Positions 24,179 through 33,654 of a stretch of DNA of 64,000 nucleotides are shown here, piece after piece. Every line of letters starts with the position of its first letter. The first letter of the stretch is position 1. The notes below the pieces were generated by a model, which worked only from the letters and a program-made list of their open reading frames with translations, was not told where the DNA came from and did not search any database. A program made the position numbers and the translations under genes. The stretch comes from Fictibacillus terranigra (GTDB lineage Bacteria; Bacillota; Bacilli; Bacillales; Fictibacillaceae): positions 186,001 to 250,000 of the forward strand of contig NZ_JAUHLN010000001.1 in assembly GCF_030412265.1 (NCBI RefSeq). Direction: 5' to 3'.

Positions 24179-25204
24179 ATGTTCATGAAAATGAAGCCGA
24201 TTACCTTCTTCGTCTCTGTTTTTGTAGTAGTCACTGTTCTTCTTCCGTCTCTGCTCGTGCTGCCCTACTCTTCCAAGACATCATTTCTGCTAGAAACGAA
24301 ACCGAAGGAGATGAAACGGTCGGCTCTTCCAAGTCTATCATCCACACTGGCTGTACCTGTCTATCGGACAGCTGAGAAAAAGGTGGAAAAGGTTGCACTC
24401 GAAGAATACGTCAAAGGAGTCGTTGCCTCTGAAATGCCAGCTGACTTCAAACTAGAGGCCTTAAAGGCTCAGGCGTTAACAGCCAGAACTTACATCGCGA
24501 GGATGTTAGACAACACCGATCAAGGGGGGAACCTTCCAGGCGGTGCGGCCGTTACAGACTCCATCCTCCATCAGGTCTACAAAAATGATGATGAGCTGAA
24601 GAAGCAATGGGGGGACGAATATCCAGAAAAGATGGAGAAGATCACCAAAGCGGTGGCGGCGACGAGAGGAAAAATTTTAACGTACGACGGAAAACCGATC
24701 TTCGCGAGTTTCTTTTCAACAAGCAACGGTTATACCGAAAACAGCGAGGATTACTGGGGCACGAAGTATCCCTATCTAAAAAGTGTAAAGAGTCCATGGG
24801 ACCGTGACACACCCAAGTTTGAGCAAAAACAGGAAATCCCTCTCCTTGATGTTGAGAAGCAGCTGGGAGTCGTGATCCAAAAAGACGGCGAGGTTGGCAA
24901 GGTGATCCAAAGGACAGCGGGTAACCGGATCGCCCGCATGGCCATTGACGGAAAAACCTTTAAAGGCAAAGAGGTCCGTGAGAAGCTTGGTCTTCGATCT
25001 GCCGATTTTACACTTACGAAAAAGAAACAAGAAGTCATCGCCACGACGAAAGGATTCGGCCACGGAGTCGGTATGAGCCAGTATGGGGCAAACGGAATGG
25101 CGAAGGACGGCAAGAACTACAAACAAATCGTCAAATACTATTTTAAAGGAGTGTCCATATCGGATTATAAGCCTCATTCCGGCCGCTCTACTGTAAAGGA
25201 CTAA
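24179..25204 (+). CDS. spoIID: Stage II sporulation protein D (lytic transglycosylase)
   Basis: The 341-residue membrane-anchored enzyme cuts glycan strands during engulfment together with SpoIIM and SpoIIP. It has an N-terminal membrane anchor (FFVSVFVVVTVLLPSLLVL), the SpoIID/LytB signature ALKAQALTARTYI, and the C-terminal GFGHGVGMSQYGANGMA. ATG at 24179 follows GTGGAGGCC. CATAAATT at 24136 resembles a sigma-E -10 box, which would fit mother-cell expression, but the -35 is weak. It is a single-gene unit with a terminator. Confidence 0.96.
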   Translation: MFMKMKPITFFVSVFVVVTVLLPSLLVLPYSSKTSFLLETKPKEMKRSALPSLSSTLAVPVYRTAEKKVEKVALEEYVKGVVASEMPADFKLEALKAQALTARTYIARMLDNTDQGGNLPGGAAVTDSILHQVYKNDDELKKQWGDEYPEKMEKITKAVAATRGKILTYDGKPIFASFFSTSNGYTENSEDYWGTKYPYLKSVKSPWDRDTPKFEQKQEIPLLDVEKQLGVVIQKDGEVGKVIQRTAGNRIARMAIDGKTFKGKEVREKLGLRSADFTLTKKKQEVIATTKGFGHGVGMSQYGANGMAKDGKNYKQIVKYYFKGVSISDYKPHSGRSTVKD

Positions 25205-25210
25205 ACGTTG

Positions 25211-25242
25211 AAGACCCGGTGAAAAACGCCGGGTCTTTAGCT
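25211..25242 (+). terminator. Terminator after spoIID
   Basis: AAGACCCGG and CCGGGTCTT form a 9-bp stem, followed by TT and a short T-rich stretch. Confidence 0.8.
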
Positions 25243-25397
25243 TTACTCTCCTTCATCATCCATCGGAGAAAAATAAAGTTTTAGGAATCATGCATAGTAT
25301 TCCAGTCTTTGTCGAAAAATAATATCCCATTTTTTTTCACACCAAAGTATATATTTTCTGAATCCTGTTCAGAATGATTGCTGAGGTGATGATAAAA

Positions 25398-26249
25398 ATG
25401 AAAGATGAAGAAAAACAATCCCAAAAAACAGTTCCGCTAAAAAGCAGGAAAATGGGCAGATTTATGAAAAAACGATGGGTATACCCGGCAGTCTATCTCG
25501 CATTTGCCGCAGTAGTTCTAGCTTCCGTTTTGTGGTATCAAAATGATGCATCTAATTCAAAGGATGAGCCGAACAGTGCTTTTGACAATAATGATAAAGC
25601 CGTTCCGGTCAGTGTCTCTAAAGAAGTATTCAAGATGCCGGCAAAGGATCCTAACAGCGTAGCGATTAAAAAAGAATTCTTTGATCCTGATGCATCTGCA
25701 AAGGAACAAGAAGCTGCTCTCGTATTTTATAATAATATCTACTACCAAAATAAAGGAATCGATCTTGCTGCTGAGAGCGGAAAAACATTTGATGTCACTG
25801 CTGCCATGAGTGGTAATGTTACAAAGTCAGTGAAAGACCCTGAGCTGGGCTATGTTGTTGAAGTCGAGCATACGAATGGCCTTATCACTCACTACTCTTC
25901 TCTCGCTTCTGTAAAAGTGAAAGAAGGCGACAGAGTGAACCAGGGTGAAGTTGTCGGTTCAGCAGGCCAAAACCTGTATGACAAGGACGCGAAAATCCAT
26001 GCTCACTTTGAAATCCGCAAAGACGGGATCGCTGTAGATCCAGTATCTGCATGGAACCAATCGGCTTCACAAATTGAGAAGCTGGTGGACAAAGAAGAAC
26101 AAGCGAGCAAAAAGGAAGACAGAGCTTCAGTTGAACAAAGTAAATCTGACAGTGTTCAGGACAGCAATGCCGCTCCTGAAAAAAACAAAGAGAAAGAATC
26201 TTCTTCAACAAGCGAAAACTCTGAACAGTCATCCAGCAACGATAACTGA
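25398..26249 (+). CDS. spoIIQ: Stage II sporulation protein Q (degenerate M23 domain)
   Basis: The 283-residue forespore protein forms the channel with SpoIIIAH across the septum. A single membrane segment (WVYPAVYLAFAAVVLASVLW) is followed by a LytM/M23 domain. The usual first metal His before GID is replaced (NKGIDLA), while HAHFE at the end is kept, so the domain is probably non-catalytic, as known for B. subtilis SpoIIQ. A Glu/Ser/Lys-rich tail follows. ATG at 25398 follows GAGGTGATG; the frame is open to 25374. GCATA at 25292 with CGAAAAATA downstream is a weak sigma-F-like match. Confidence 0.93.
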   Translation: MKDEEKQSQKTVPLKSRKMGRFMKKRWVYPAVYLAFAAVVLASVLWYQNDASNSKDEPNSAFDNNDKAVPVSVSKEVFKMPAKDPNSVAIKKEFFDPDASAKEQEAALVFYNNIYYQNKGIDLAAESGKTFDVTAAMSGNVTKSVKDPELGYVVEVEHTNGLITHYSSLASVKVKEGDRVNQGEVVGSAGQNLYDKDAKIHAHFEIRKDGIAVDPVSAWNQSASQIEKLVDKEEQASKKEDRASVEQSKSDSVQDSNAAPEKNKEKESSSTSENSEQSSSNDN

Positions 26250-26262
26250 TCAAAATGAAAAG

Positions 26263-26290
26263 ACAGCCTGCCATGTGCAGGCTGTTTTTA
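26263..26290 (+). terminator. Terminator after spoIIQ
   Basis: ACAGCCTGC (26263-26271) pairs with GCAGGCTGT (26277-26285), followed by a T run. Confidence 0.93.
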
Positions 26291-26680
26291 TTTTGATCTC
26301 CTGTAAATGAAAATGAGGTGTTTTGTGAGTAAAGCTTTGAAAACCGTGAGTAAATCATGTCGAACTGCAAGTAATTTTTTTGTGGCTTCACGCCCCTGTT
26401 CGCGAGTATACCGTCTTTATTCTCTGACCGGGCGCCTCAGCTTTTCTTTTTTCCCTTGTCCTTCTTGAGATTTTGGCATATAAGTACGTTCGTCTTAATA
26501 AGATGTTACAAAACCTACAATTCTTTTGAGGGTGAGCGGTGAGAAGACGTAGTATGGCTGCGGTGAAAAGGGGACGGGACACTCTGACTTCATGGAGACG
26601 ACACACAAGGACAGGTCGCGTAGCTTGAACATAGAAGTCTCTATCGCATCTCTCACATCCAATTTGGGGAGGCGAGTGGT
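26291..26680. other. Geneless stretch between spoIIQ and spoIIID
   Basis: About 390 bp hold no open frame with a credible ribosome site on either strand. It presumably contains the spoIIID promoter, but I could not identify convincing sigma-E boxes. No repeat or RNA gene is recognised. Confidence 0.5.
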
Positions 26681-26947
26681 GTGCACGATTACATCAAAGA
26701 ACGAACCATCAAGATAGGAAGGTATATCGTGGAGACAAGAAAAACAGTGCGTATGATCGCAAAAGAATTTGGTGTCTCAAAAAGCACCGTTCATAAAGAT
26801 CTGACGGAACGATTACCTGAAATCAACCCGGATTTGGCGAACAATGTGAAAGAGATTTTAGAGTACCATAAGTCCATAAGGCATTTAAGGGGTGGTGAAG
26901 CAACACGGGTCAAATACAAAAAGGGTGCAGAGGAAGTCGTACAATAA
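26681..26947 (+). CDS. spoIIID: Sporulation transcription factor SpoIIID
   Basis: The 88-residue DNA-binding protein activates and represses mother-cell genes between the sigma-E and sigma-K stages. The helix-turn-helix is clear: TVRMIAKEFGVSKSTVHKDL. The basic C-terminus (RHLRGGEATRVKYKK) fits the extra DNA contacts known for the family. GTG at 26681 follows GGGGAGGCGAG. It precedes mbl as in B. subtilis. A GGCGTGCA / TGCATGCC hairpin after the stop is a weak terminator candidate. Confidence 0.96.
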   Translation: MHDYIKERTIKIGRYIVETRKTVRMIAKEFGVSKSTVHKDLTERLPEINPDLANNVKEILEYHKSIRHLRGGEATRVKYKKGAEEVVQ

Positions 26948-27133
26948 GATATTCACCTCACACGGCGTGCATATTTGCATGCCGCTGTTGTTTGTTCAGG
27001 AAAATGTTCAAAAAAGTTAACATATTTTTTCCCGGTTCAACAAAACTTATGATAGAATGTTTTATTGGATAGAAATTCGAAAATTGACGATTTTTGTAAA
27101 GTTTTGTGCTGAGCATGCAGGGAGGATATATGA

Positions 27134-28135
27134 ATGTTTTCAAGGGATGTTGGGATTGACCTCGGTACGGCCAACGTACTGATTTATGTAAAAGGAAAAG
27201 GGATTGTACTGGACGAGCCATCTGTTGTGGCGATTGACACAAACACGGGGAAAGCGCTCGCTGTGGGGGAAGAAGCCTTCAGGATGGTGGGGCGTACACC
27301 AGGTAACATCGTGGCGATCCGTCCTTTAAAAGATGGGGTTATCGCTGATTTTGAAGTGACAGAACAAATGTTGAGGCATTTTATCAATAAAATAAATGTA
27401 AAGGGCATGTTTACCAAACCGAGAATTCTCATCTGCACCCCTGCGAACATTACCTCTGTTGAACAAAAAGCCATTCGTGAAGCCGCTGAAAAATGCGGAG
27501 GAAAAGCGATTTATCTGGAAGAAGAACCGAAAGTGGCAGCGGTTGGGGCCGGTATGGACATTTTCCAGCCGAGCGGCAACATGGTTGTGGATATCGGCGG
27601 CGGTACGACAGACGTTGCGGTATTATCCATGGGGGATATCGTTACAGCCTCTTCCATTAAGATGGCGGGGGACAAGCTTGACGGTGAAATCCTGAACTAC
27701 ATCAAGAAAGAATATAAGCTGTTGATCGGAGAACGAACAGCGGAAAACATTAAATTGAACGTGGCCACCGTCTTCCCTGGTGCTCGAGATGAGGAGATGG
27801 ATATTCGCGGGCGCGACATGGTGACTGGCCTTCCGCGAACGGTTACCATCCGTTCCGAGGAAATCACACAAGCTTTGCTTGAACCTGTCATGATGATGGT
27901 TCAGGCAGCAAGAAGCGTTCTTGAAAAGACGCCTCCTGAACTGTCTGCCGATATTATTGACCGAGGAATCATCTTAACAGGCGGAGGGGCATTGCTTCAC
28001 GGGATCGACCAGTTGTTTGCCCAAGAGCTGAAAGTTCCTATTTTTATTGCCGAGGAGCCGATGAAGGCTGTAGCAAACGGAACAGGCCTGATGCTAGAAC
28101 ATATGGATAAGCTTCCAAAGCGCAGAATAAAATAA
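27134..28135 (+). CDS. mbl: Rod-shape-determining protein Mbl (MreB-like actin)
   Basis: The 333-residue actin homologue guides lateral cell-wall synthesis. Phosphate-binding loops are visible: VGIDLGTANVLIYVKG at the start, VDIGGGTTDVAVLS in the middle, and GGGALLHGIDQL near the end. Position after spoIIID and before flhO/flhP distinguishes it from MreB and MreBH. ATG at 27134 follows GGGAGGATAT. A strong terminator follows. Confidence 0.96.
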   Translation: MFSRDVGIDLGTANVLIYVKGKGIVLDEPSVVAIDTNTGKALAVGEEAFRMVGRTPGNIVAIRPLKDGVIADFEVTEQMLRHFINKINVKGMFTKPRILICTPANITSVEQKAIREAAEKCGGKAIYLEEEPKVAAVGAGMDIFQPSGNMVVDIGGGTTDVAVLSMGDIVTASSIKMAGDKLDGEILNYIKKEYKLLIGERTAENIKLNVATVFPGARDEEMDIRGRDMVTGLPRTVTIRSEEITQALLEPVMMMVQAARSVLEKTPPELSADIIDRGIILTGGGALLHGIDQLFAQELKVPIFIAEEPMKAVANGTGLMLEHMDKLPKRRIK

Positions 28136-28154
28136 ATCACTTACTATGATGAAG

Positions 28155-28187
28155 GACCCGTTTTTATGAAAAAACGGGTCTTTTTTT
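28155..28187 (+). terminator. Terminator after mbl
   Basis: GACCCGTTTTT pairs with AAAAACGGGTC, followed by seven T. Confidence 0.93.
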
Positions 28188-28264
28188 GTGTAAGTATAAA
28201 CATCCAATAGTTTTCGCCGATAACAAAGATAAGAAGAATTGTGAGGATTAGAGGGGGAACCAGT

Positions 28265-29095
28265 GTGCTGAGAGGATTCTATACTGCGGCTGCCGGAATG
28301 ATTGCTCAGCAGCGGCGCCAGGAAATGCTGAGCAACAACATTGCGAACACCAATACACCAGGCTATAAGGCTGATCAGTCAACTCTCAGGACGTTTCCTT
28401 CCATGCTTTTAGAACGGATCGACTCCAACGGAAAGACGCCGTTAACCAGTGCGGGCCAGAAACAGGGCGGCCAGCTGGTTACGGGCGTCTATATGCAAGA
28501 AGCGATCCCGAACTTTGTACAGGGAGATCTGCAGGAAAGCGGTGTGAACACCGATCTTGCCCTGGTTCAGGGTTCCGTCCCGATAGATAAAAAAACAGGC
28601 AAGCCTGGTTCTTTGTTCTATATGGTGGAAACAGCAGATGGGGGAACCCGCTACACCCGGAACGGGCATTTTTCCGTCGATGCCAATAATGAACTCGTGA
28701 CCACGGACGGATATTATGTCCTTGATATCAAAGGAAAACACATAACCGTTTCGGACGAGAATTTCACAGTGAGCGGAGATGGAGCCATTCTCGATCAGGG
28801 ACGCAGTGCCGGTACACTTGGAATTGCGCTGATTACAAACCCAATGGATCTGGTGAAAGAGGGGAATGGTTTATTCAGCCCGCAGGGCAATCAACAACCG
28901 GAGGCGGCTGCAGGCAATCCACAGGTGGCTTATCAGGTAAAACAAGGATTTGTTGAACGTTCCAACGTAGATGCTGAACAATCCATGACAGAAATGATGG
29001 AAGCCTACCGTTCATTTGAAGCCAATCAAAAAGTGCTTCAGGCCTATGACCGAAGCATGGAAAAGGCAGCAAACGAAGTAGGAAAGATCGGATAG
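28265..29095 (+). CDS. flhO: Flagellar hook-basal body rod protein FlhO
   Basis: The 276-residue axial protein belongs to the FlgF/FlgG rod family. The N-terminal signature LSNNIANTNTPGYKAD and the C-terminal EQSMTEMMEAYRSFEANQKVLQAYD are diagnostic. GTG at 28265 has GAGGGGG 7 bp upstream; an earlier in-frame GTG at 28241 lacks a site. It pairs with flhP 13 bp downstream. Confidence 0.93.
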   Translation: MLRGFYTAAAGMIAQQRRQEMLSNNIANTNTPGYKADQSTLRTFPSMLLERIDSNGKTPLTSAGQKQGGQLVTGVYMQEAIPNFVQGDLQESGVNTDLALVQGSVPIDKKTGKPGSLFYMVETADGGTRYTRNGHFSVDANNELVTTDGYYVLDIKGKHITVSDENFTVSGDGAILDQGRSAGTLGIALITNPMDLVKEGNGLFSPQGNQQPEAAAGNPQVAYQVKQGFVERSNVDAEQSMTEMMEAYRSFEANQKVLQAYDRSMEKAANEVGKIG

Positions 29096-29108
29096 GGAGG
29101 GACATGCG

Positions 29109-29942
29109 TTGAATACATCCATGATTAATGCTTCAGTGACCATGGTCCAGCTGCAGCAGAAACTTGATACAACAGCCCACAATATGGCGAACAGCAATAC
29201 GAATGGTTTTAAGAGAAGAAATGTCCAATTCTCTGACCTTCTTTTTCAGCAGATTGATAATAAATTTAATAATACATTTAGTAATAAGGATGAGGCTGGC
29301 CGGCTTACTCCTGCAGGAATTCGTGCGGGAAGCGGGGCAAGAGTCAGTTCGACGGCAATCAGCCTGGAGATGGGAGCGATCAAGACGACAGAACGGGCGC
29401 TCGATATCGCTCTGTTGAGCCCTGGGCTTTTTTTTCAGGTCCAGACGAGGGACAGCGGCGGAAAGGCTGTAACCGAGTACACCCGTGACGGTGCATTTTA
29501 TTTAAAAACGGCTAAAGGGCAAAACGATCTTGAACTCGTAACCTCTGATGGCAAAGCTGTAATGGGGGGTAAAGGGCCGATTCGGATTCCAGCCGGGTAC
29601 AAGGAAATTTCTATTGGACAAAACGGAAATATTTCGGTAACGTTAAGTAATGGAAGGGTGGTCAACAGCGGCAGATTGGCGGTTGTTGATGCTGTCCATC
29701 CCCAGCTGCTTGAAGCGGTGGGGCATAATTTTAGAATTCCGGCTGGTGTAAATTCAAATCAAGTGCTTCGGGCGGCAAACCCGGCCAGCGTAAAAATGCA
29801 GCAGGGTGCTCTTGAGATGTCCAACGTAAATGCAGGAAATGAAATGACGGATATCATCAATATGCAGCGATCCTACCAGTTTAACGCACGCACCATTACA
29901 ATGGCAGACCAAATGATGGGGCTCGTCAACGGAATTCGTTAA
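29109..29942 (+). CDS. flhP: Flagellar hook-basal body rod protein FlhP
   Basis: The 277-residue protein is a second FlgF/FlgG-type rod protein; B. subtilis FlhO and FlhP form the distal rod. Motifs are TTAHNMANSNTNGFKRRN near the N-terminus and SNVNAGNEMTDIINMQRSYQ near the C-terminus. TTG at 29109 follows AGGGAGGGACA. Part of the flhO-flhP unit. Confidence 0.93.
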   Translation: MNTSMINASVTMVQLQQKLDTTAHNMANSNTNGFKRRNVQFSDLLFQQIDNKFNNTFSNKDEAGRLTPAGIRAGSGARVSSTAISLEMGAIKTTERALDIALLSPGLFFQVQTRDSGGKAVTEYTRDGAFYLKTAKGQNDLELVTSDGKAVMGGKGPIRIPAGYKEISIGQNGNISVTLSNGRVVNSGRLAVVDAVHPQLLEAVGHNFRIPAGVNSNQVLRAANPASVKMQQGALEMSNVNAGNEMTDIINMQRSYQFNARTITMADQMMGLVNGIR

Positions 29943-29955
29943 CAGGTGATAAAAA

Positions 29956-30264
29956 ATGGGAAACGAGCTCAGCAGGGAAGAATACCGAAAAAATAAAATG
30001 GCAGCTATGAACGAAGAGGAAGAGGTTAAGGAAAAGAAACCTAAGTCGCGGGAAAGCAAAAAGAAAGAGCAGGAGACCGGGACGTCAAGAAGACGCCGTT
30101 TTCCGATCTGGCTCCGCCTGATTGTGATTGTTGTACTTATGGTGATCTGCCTGGTCGTGGGAGCCGTGATTGGCTATTCGGTCGTAGGCGACGGAAAAGC
30201 AGGGGATGTGTTCAAAAAAGAGACATGGACGCATATCTCGGATTTGGTGAACAAAGATAAGTAG
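29956..30264 (+). CDS. EpuA-like small membrane protein
   Basis: The 102-residue protein has a highly charged N-terminal half (Glu/Lys-rich, then RRRRFP), one membrane helix (LRLIVIVVLMVICLVVGAVIG), and a short outer tail. This matches the EpuA family, often mis-named DNA-directed RNA polymerase subunit beta in databases. It follows flhP by 13 bp and precedes fabZ, a conserved position in bacilli. Function is not established; the RNA polymerase label should not be trusted. Confidence 0.78.
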   Translation: MGNELSREEYRKNKMAAMNEEEEVKEKKPKSRESKKKEQETGTSRRRRFPIWLRLIVIVVLMVICLVVGAVIGYSVVGDGKAGDVFKKETWTHISDLVNKDK

Positions 30265-30448
30265 TTTAGCGAAAAGAGCCATGTGAAGACATAAGTGGGC
30301 CGAGGTTCTCTTTTTATTTTGGCTAAACGGTGGATCGGAAAACAGGGAGACACTGCCCATTGGATTAACCTTTTTCTATCATGTATAATGTCCAGAGATA
30401 CATAGAAACAATAGAACCGTAAACCAGAAAGAGAAGGAGTATCTCGGT

Positions 30449-30877
30449 ATGAAATTAAACATTGAACAGATTAAAGAAATCATTCCACACCGTTACCCAT
30501 TTTTGCTTCTTGATACGATTGAAGAGCTCGAGCCGGGAAAACGTGCGGTTGGCAAGAAAAACATCACGGCGAATGAGGAAGTCTTCAATGGGCACTTTCC
30601 TGATTATAATATCTTTCCAGGTGTCCTGACTCTGGAAGCATGTGCGCAGACCGGAGCGGTCGCGCTCTTGTCTTTGGATGAATACAAAGGGAAGATCGCC
30701 ATGTTTGCCGGTGCGGATAAAGTGAGATGGAAGCGCCAGGTACGACCGGGAGACACGTTGCTGATGGAAGTTGAACTGCTTCAAATCCGAAGAGGCATCG
30801 GTAAGGGAAAAGTAACAGCAACCGTTGACGGCGAGCTTGCTATGGACGCTGAAATAACATTTGCTGTTGGGCGATAG
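30449..30877 (+). CDS. fabZ: 3-hydroxyacyl-ACP dehydratase FabZ
   Basis: The 142-residue hot-dog-fold enzyme removes water from 3-hydroxyacyl-ACP in fatty acid elongation. The catalytic His is in [10 protein letters not shown] and the catalytic Glu in [26 protein letters not shown] is the usual loop. ATG at 30449 follows AAGGAG. It appears to be a single gene, terminated by repeat copy B. Confidence 0.97.
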   Translation: MKLNIEQIKEIIPHRYPFLLLDTIEELEPGKRAVGKKNITANEEVFNGHFPDYNIFPGVLTLEACAQTGAVALLSLDEYKGKIAMFAGADKVRWKRQVRPGDTLLMEVELLQIRRGIGKGKVTATVDGELAMDAEITFAVGR

Positions 30878-30891
30878 TTCCTTTTAGGGGA

Positions 30892-30946
30892 GGTGCCAGG
30901 CACCGCTTTTTGACATATGTCAAAAGCCGGTGCCTGGCACTTTTCT
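30892..30946. repeat. Nested-palindrome repeat, copy B (core TTGACATATGTCAA)
   Basis: GGTGCCAGGCACC (30892-30904) and GGTGCCTGGCAC (30929-30940) flank TTTTTGACATATGTCAAAA. It follows fabZ and ends in a T run, so it can terminate it. It is the same subtype as copy A after glpD. Confidence 0.9.
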
Positions 30947-31119
30947 GTTCCTCTTTTTTAACCCAATATCAAGAAGTTTAAGGCACTGTAAAGGATATGT
31001 AAGGTATTGGTAAATCGCGTCTAAAACGGATGTTTTCCTGCTATAGTGGGGATAGAGCCGCTGGTAAATGGTGCAGCGCTGCGGTTCAAATCTGAACTAA
31101 TCGAAGGGAGAACTTTGGG

Positions 31120-31332
31120 ATGAATAAAAGTTTCTTAATGAAAATTGGGGCTTCTCTTATGGCGATTATGTTAATGACAGCATGTAACAACAGCGACACC
31201 GAGAAGAAGGAAAGTGGAACAGGAACGGAACAAAAAGTGGATGATGAAAAGCAAGCGGATCAAACGACTACAGATGAAAATACACAGGATCAAGAAACAA
31301 GCACTGATTCTCAATCCTCTGATGAACAATAA
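31120..31332 (+). CDS. Small acidic lipoprotein
   Basis: The 70-residue product has a lipoprotein signal (MKIGASLMAIMLMTAC, lipobox LMTAC) and a mature part made almost only of Asp, Glu, Gln, Ser and Thr. The mature chain is probably a disordered, membrane-tethered tail. I know of no function. ATG at 31120 follows AAGGGAG. It is a single gene with a bidirectional terminator shared with asnB. Confidence 0.72.
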   Translation: MNKSFLMKIGASLMAIMLMTACNNSDTEKKESGTGTEQKVDDEKQADQTTTDENTQDQETSTDSQSSDEQ

Positions 31333-31339
31333 AACCCAG

Positions 31340-31370
31340 AAAAAAGCACACCCTGAGAGTGTGCTTTTTT
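31340..31370. terminator. Bidirectional terminator between the lipoprotein gene and asnB
   Basis: AAAAAAGCACAC pairs with GTGTGCTTTTTT, giving T runs on both strands between two convergent genes. Confidence 0.92.
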
Positions 31371-31377
31371 CATTGCC

Positions 31378-33198
31378 TTATACAAGTTTAATGTGATAGT
31401 CCTTCAGCCAGGTGTTGACGTGAATGAGATATTCCATCAGTTTAGTGGCTTGTCCGTCGCTCATTCCCGTTTTTCCTGCAGCGACCGCCCGGATTTTATT
31501 TTCATCAATTAATGGACGAAGCGGTGAATTGCTGTCATCCACAATGTCCATCAACCAGTTTTTAATAGCTCCGAAATAGACGGGATCCTGAGCTGTAGGA
31601 TAAGCACTTTTGCGGCGGTTTCTCACCTCGTCAGGAAGATAGCCTTTTAATGCACGGCGAAGAATCCCTTTTTCGATGTTATCGACGCTTTTCACTTCCC
31701 AAGGAACGTTCCATAAATATTCGACTAAACGGTAGTCGCAGAACGGAACACGAACCTCAAATCCGACCGCCATACTCATGCGGTCCTTACGGTCGAGCAT
31801 GAACGGAAGGAAGCGTGTGATGAACTGATAGGACATTTGCCGCTGTTTTGCACCGAGTTCGCTCTCTCCGGCCAGTAAAGGAACTTCCGCCAATGCTTCC
31901 TGATAACGGCGGTCAGCATACTCATCAGGCCGTATGGAGGCCCTTGCTTCTTCTGACAGGATATTGCCGAAGTTTCCACGGCTCTGGCGCCATGGGAACG
32001 TGCTGCCGTTCAGGAACTCCTCCTGATGGAACCAAGGATATCCGCTGAATACCTCATCCGCAGATTCCCCTGAAAGGGCCACAGTAGCGTCCTTTTTCAT
32101 CTCTCTGAAGAGAAGATAAAGAGAGGTCTCCATTTCTCCCAGTCCTGGAAGGTCCCTTGCATACAGCGGCTTCAAGAAGTTTTCCAAAAGATCGTTGGCG
32201 CCAAGTACAGTGGAGTGATGCTCCGTTCCAACGTGTTCAGATACCCGTTTGACCCATGGTTCATCAAGCCCCAAGTGCAGCAGATCCGTTTGGAAATGCT
32301 CTGCACTGTTGGCGAAATCAATGGAATATGTGTGCAGAATCTTTCCTGCTTCTTTAAAATCTTTTCCGGCAAGGGCTGTTAAGCCGCTTGAATCGAGGCC
32401 GCCCGATAGCATGGATACGAGCGGAAGGTCGGAAATCAGCTGTCGTTTCACCGTATCCTCAAGCAGTGATTGGATTTTTTCTGCTGTTGTTTCAACGGTA
32501 TCGGTATGCTCTTTGCTCTGCAGCTTCCAATATTGTCTCACGTTCGTTTTGTTGTTTGTAAATGTAATGCTGTGTCCCGCGCGTACTTCTTTGACATCTT
32601 TAAACACACCGACACCCGGTGTACGCATCGGCCCAAGAGAAAATACTTCTGCCATACCCTCTCGGTCTACTTCGGGCTCAATGGCCGGATGGGCGAGGAG
32701 CACCTTCAGTTCAGAGCCGAAAATAACGGAGCTGCCTCGCTGTGCATAAAAGAGAGGCTTAACGCCAAGATGGTCACGTCCCAGGAACAGCTTCTGCTTC
32801 TTCTCGTCCCAGATGGCAAAGGCAAAGATCCCGTTCAAATGATCGACACATTCCTCTTCCCACTCCATATAGGAATGAAGGAGAACTTCTGTATCTGAAT
32901 GGGTACGGAAAGTATGCCCCCGTTCCTCCAATTCTTTCTTTAATTCAATAAAGTTGTAAATCTCACCATTATAGGTCAGAGCAAGTGATCGCTCATCCTG
33001 TTCATGAAGCATGGGCTGGAGCCCGCCTTCAGGATCGATAACGATCAGGCGGCGATGGCCAAAGGCAGCTCGCGGCGAGAACCAAAAGCCGTCTGCATCC
33101 GGCCCGCGATGTTCGATCGCGCCTGTCATGTCCCGCAGAATAGATTGTTGTCGAGAGAGGTCTTCTGACCAGTTAACCCAGCCTGCAATACCACACAT
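31378..33198 (-). CDS. asnB: Asparagine synthetase, glutamine-hydrolysing
   Basis: The 606-residue enzyme makes asparagine from aspartate, glutamine and ATP. The N-terminal nucleophile amidotransferase domain starts MCGIAGWVNW with Cys2 as nucleophile and has EHRGPDADG. The synthetase domain has the PP-loop LSGGLDSSG and FEVRVPFCDYRLVEY. The start at 33198 follows AAGGAGATG. Bacilli carry several paralogues (AsnB, AsnO, AsnH) and I cannot assign which this is. No T-box leader is visible upstream. It is transcribed toward the lipoprotein gene. Confidence 0.93.
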   Translation of the reverse strand: MCGIAGWVNWSEDLSRQQSILRDMTGAIEHRGPDADGFWFSPRAAFGHRRLIVIDPEGGLQPMLHEQDERSLALTYNGEIYNFIELKKELEERGHTFRTHSDTEVLLHSYMEWEEECVDHLNGIFAFAIWDEKKQKLFLGRDHLGVKPLFYAQRGSSVIFGSELKVLLAHPAIEPEVDREGMAEVFSLGPMRTPGVGVFKDVKEVRAGHSITFTNNKTNVRQYWKLQSKEHTDTVETTAEKIQSLLEDTVKRQLISDLPLVSMLSGGLDSSGLTALAGKDFKEAGKILHTYSIDFANSAEHFQTDLLHLGLDEPWVKRVSEHVGTEHHSTVLGANDLLENFLKPLYARDLPGLGEMETSLYLLFREMKKDATVALSGESADEVFSGYPWFHQEEFLNGSTFPWRQSRGNFGNILSEEARASIRPDEYADRRYQEALAEVPLLAGESELGAKQRQMSYQFITRFLPFMLDRKDRMSMAVGFEVRVPFCDYRLVEYLWNVPWEVKSVDNIEKGILRRALKGYLPDEVRNRRKSAYPTAQDPVYFGAIKNWLMDIVDDSNSPLRPLIDENKIRAVAAGKTGMSDGQATKLMEYLIHVNTWLKDYHIKLV

Positions 33199-33381
33199 AC
33201 TAACATCTCCTTACGCTATTTAGTGATGCGTGTCCTATCGTAACACAGTATAACGTTAACGTAAACGTGAGCTATGACCCATTTGTAAATAACGAAAACC
33301 GGGTTTGCCATACTTCAGCTTCTCTCTGCAATAGTCCGTTATGAGGATTTAGGAATTAAAAAAACCGCTTCATATAAGCGG

Positions 33382-33654
33382 TCAGTCTCTTGAGTATTTT
33401 GAGAGGATCTCTTCACGGGTGTCCGTTCCTTCGACTCCTTCATGGACCGCTGCTGTCAGCCGGTCATATTCTTCTTTTGTAATTTCAGCAACCGCATTTT
33501 TAGGAAAAATATATGGCTTTCCGATATCCATGGTATCCAGCTGGTTCATGAGCTCAATCTCATCTTCATTTTCCCTGCACTGCCCCGGATCAAAGGTATA
33601 CACCTTGCCGAATTCATCTTTAAACTCTCTCTTCATATTAATAAAATAACGCAA
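33382..33654 (-). CDS. Hypothetical protein, 90 residues
   Basis: I do not recognise this family. The product starts MRYFINMKREFKDEFGKVYT and is rich in Asp/Glu; no membrane segment or signal is visible. TTG at 33654 has AAGGGAG about 8 bp upstream, which I prefer over ATG codons further up. It lies upstream of asnB in the same direction but 180 bp away, so it is probably a separate unit. Confidence 0.6.
   Translation of the reverse strand: MRYFINMKREFKDEFGKVYTFDPGQCRENEDEIELMNQLDTMDIGKPYIFPKNAVAEITKEEYDRLTAAVHEGVEGTDTREEILSKYSRD

Noticed and set aside
29956-30264. RNA polymerase beta subunit label for the small membrane protein
   Set aside because: The protein is 102 residues with one membrane helix; the label in databases is a known carry-over for EpuA-like proteins.
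33199-33381. T-box leader upstream of asnB
   Set aside because: No T-box sequence (AAGGGTGGNACCGCG type) or specifier structure is visible.
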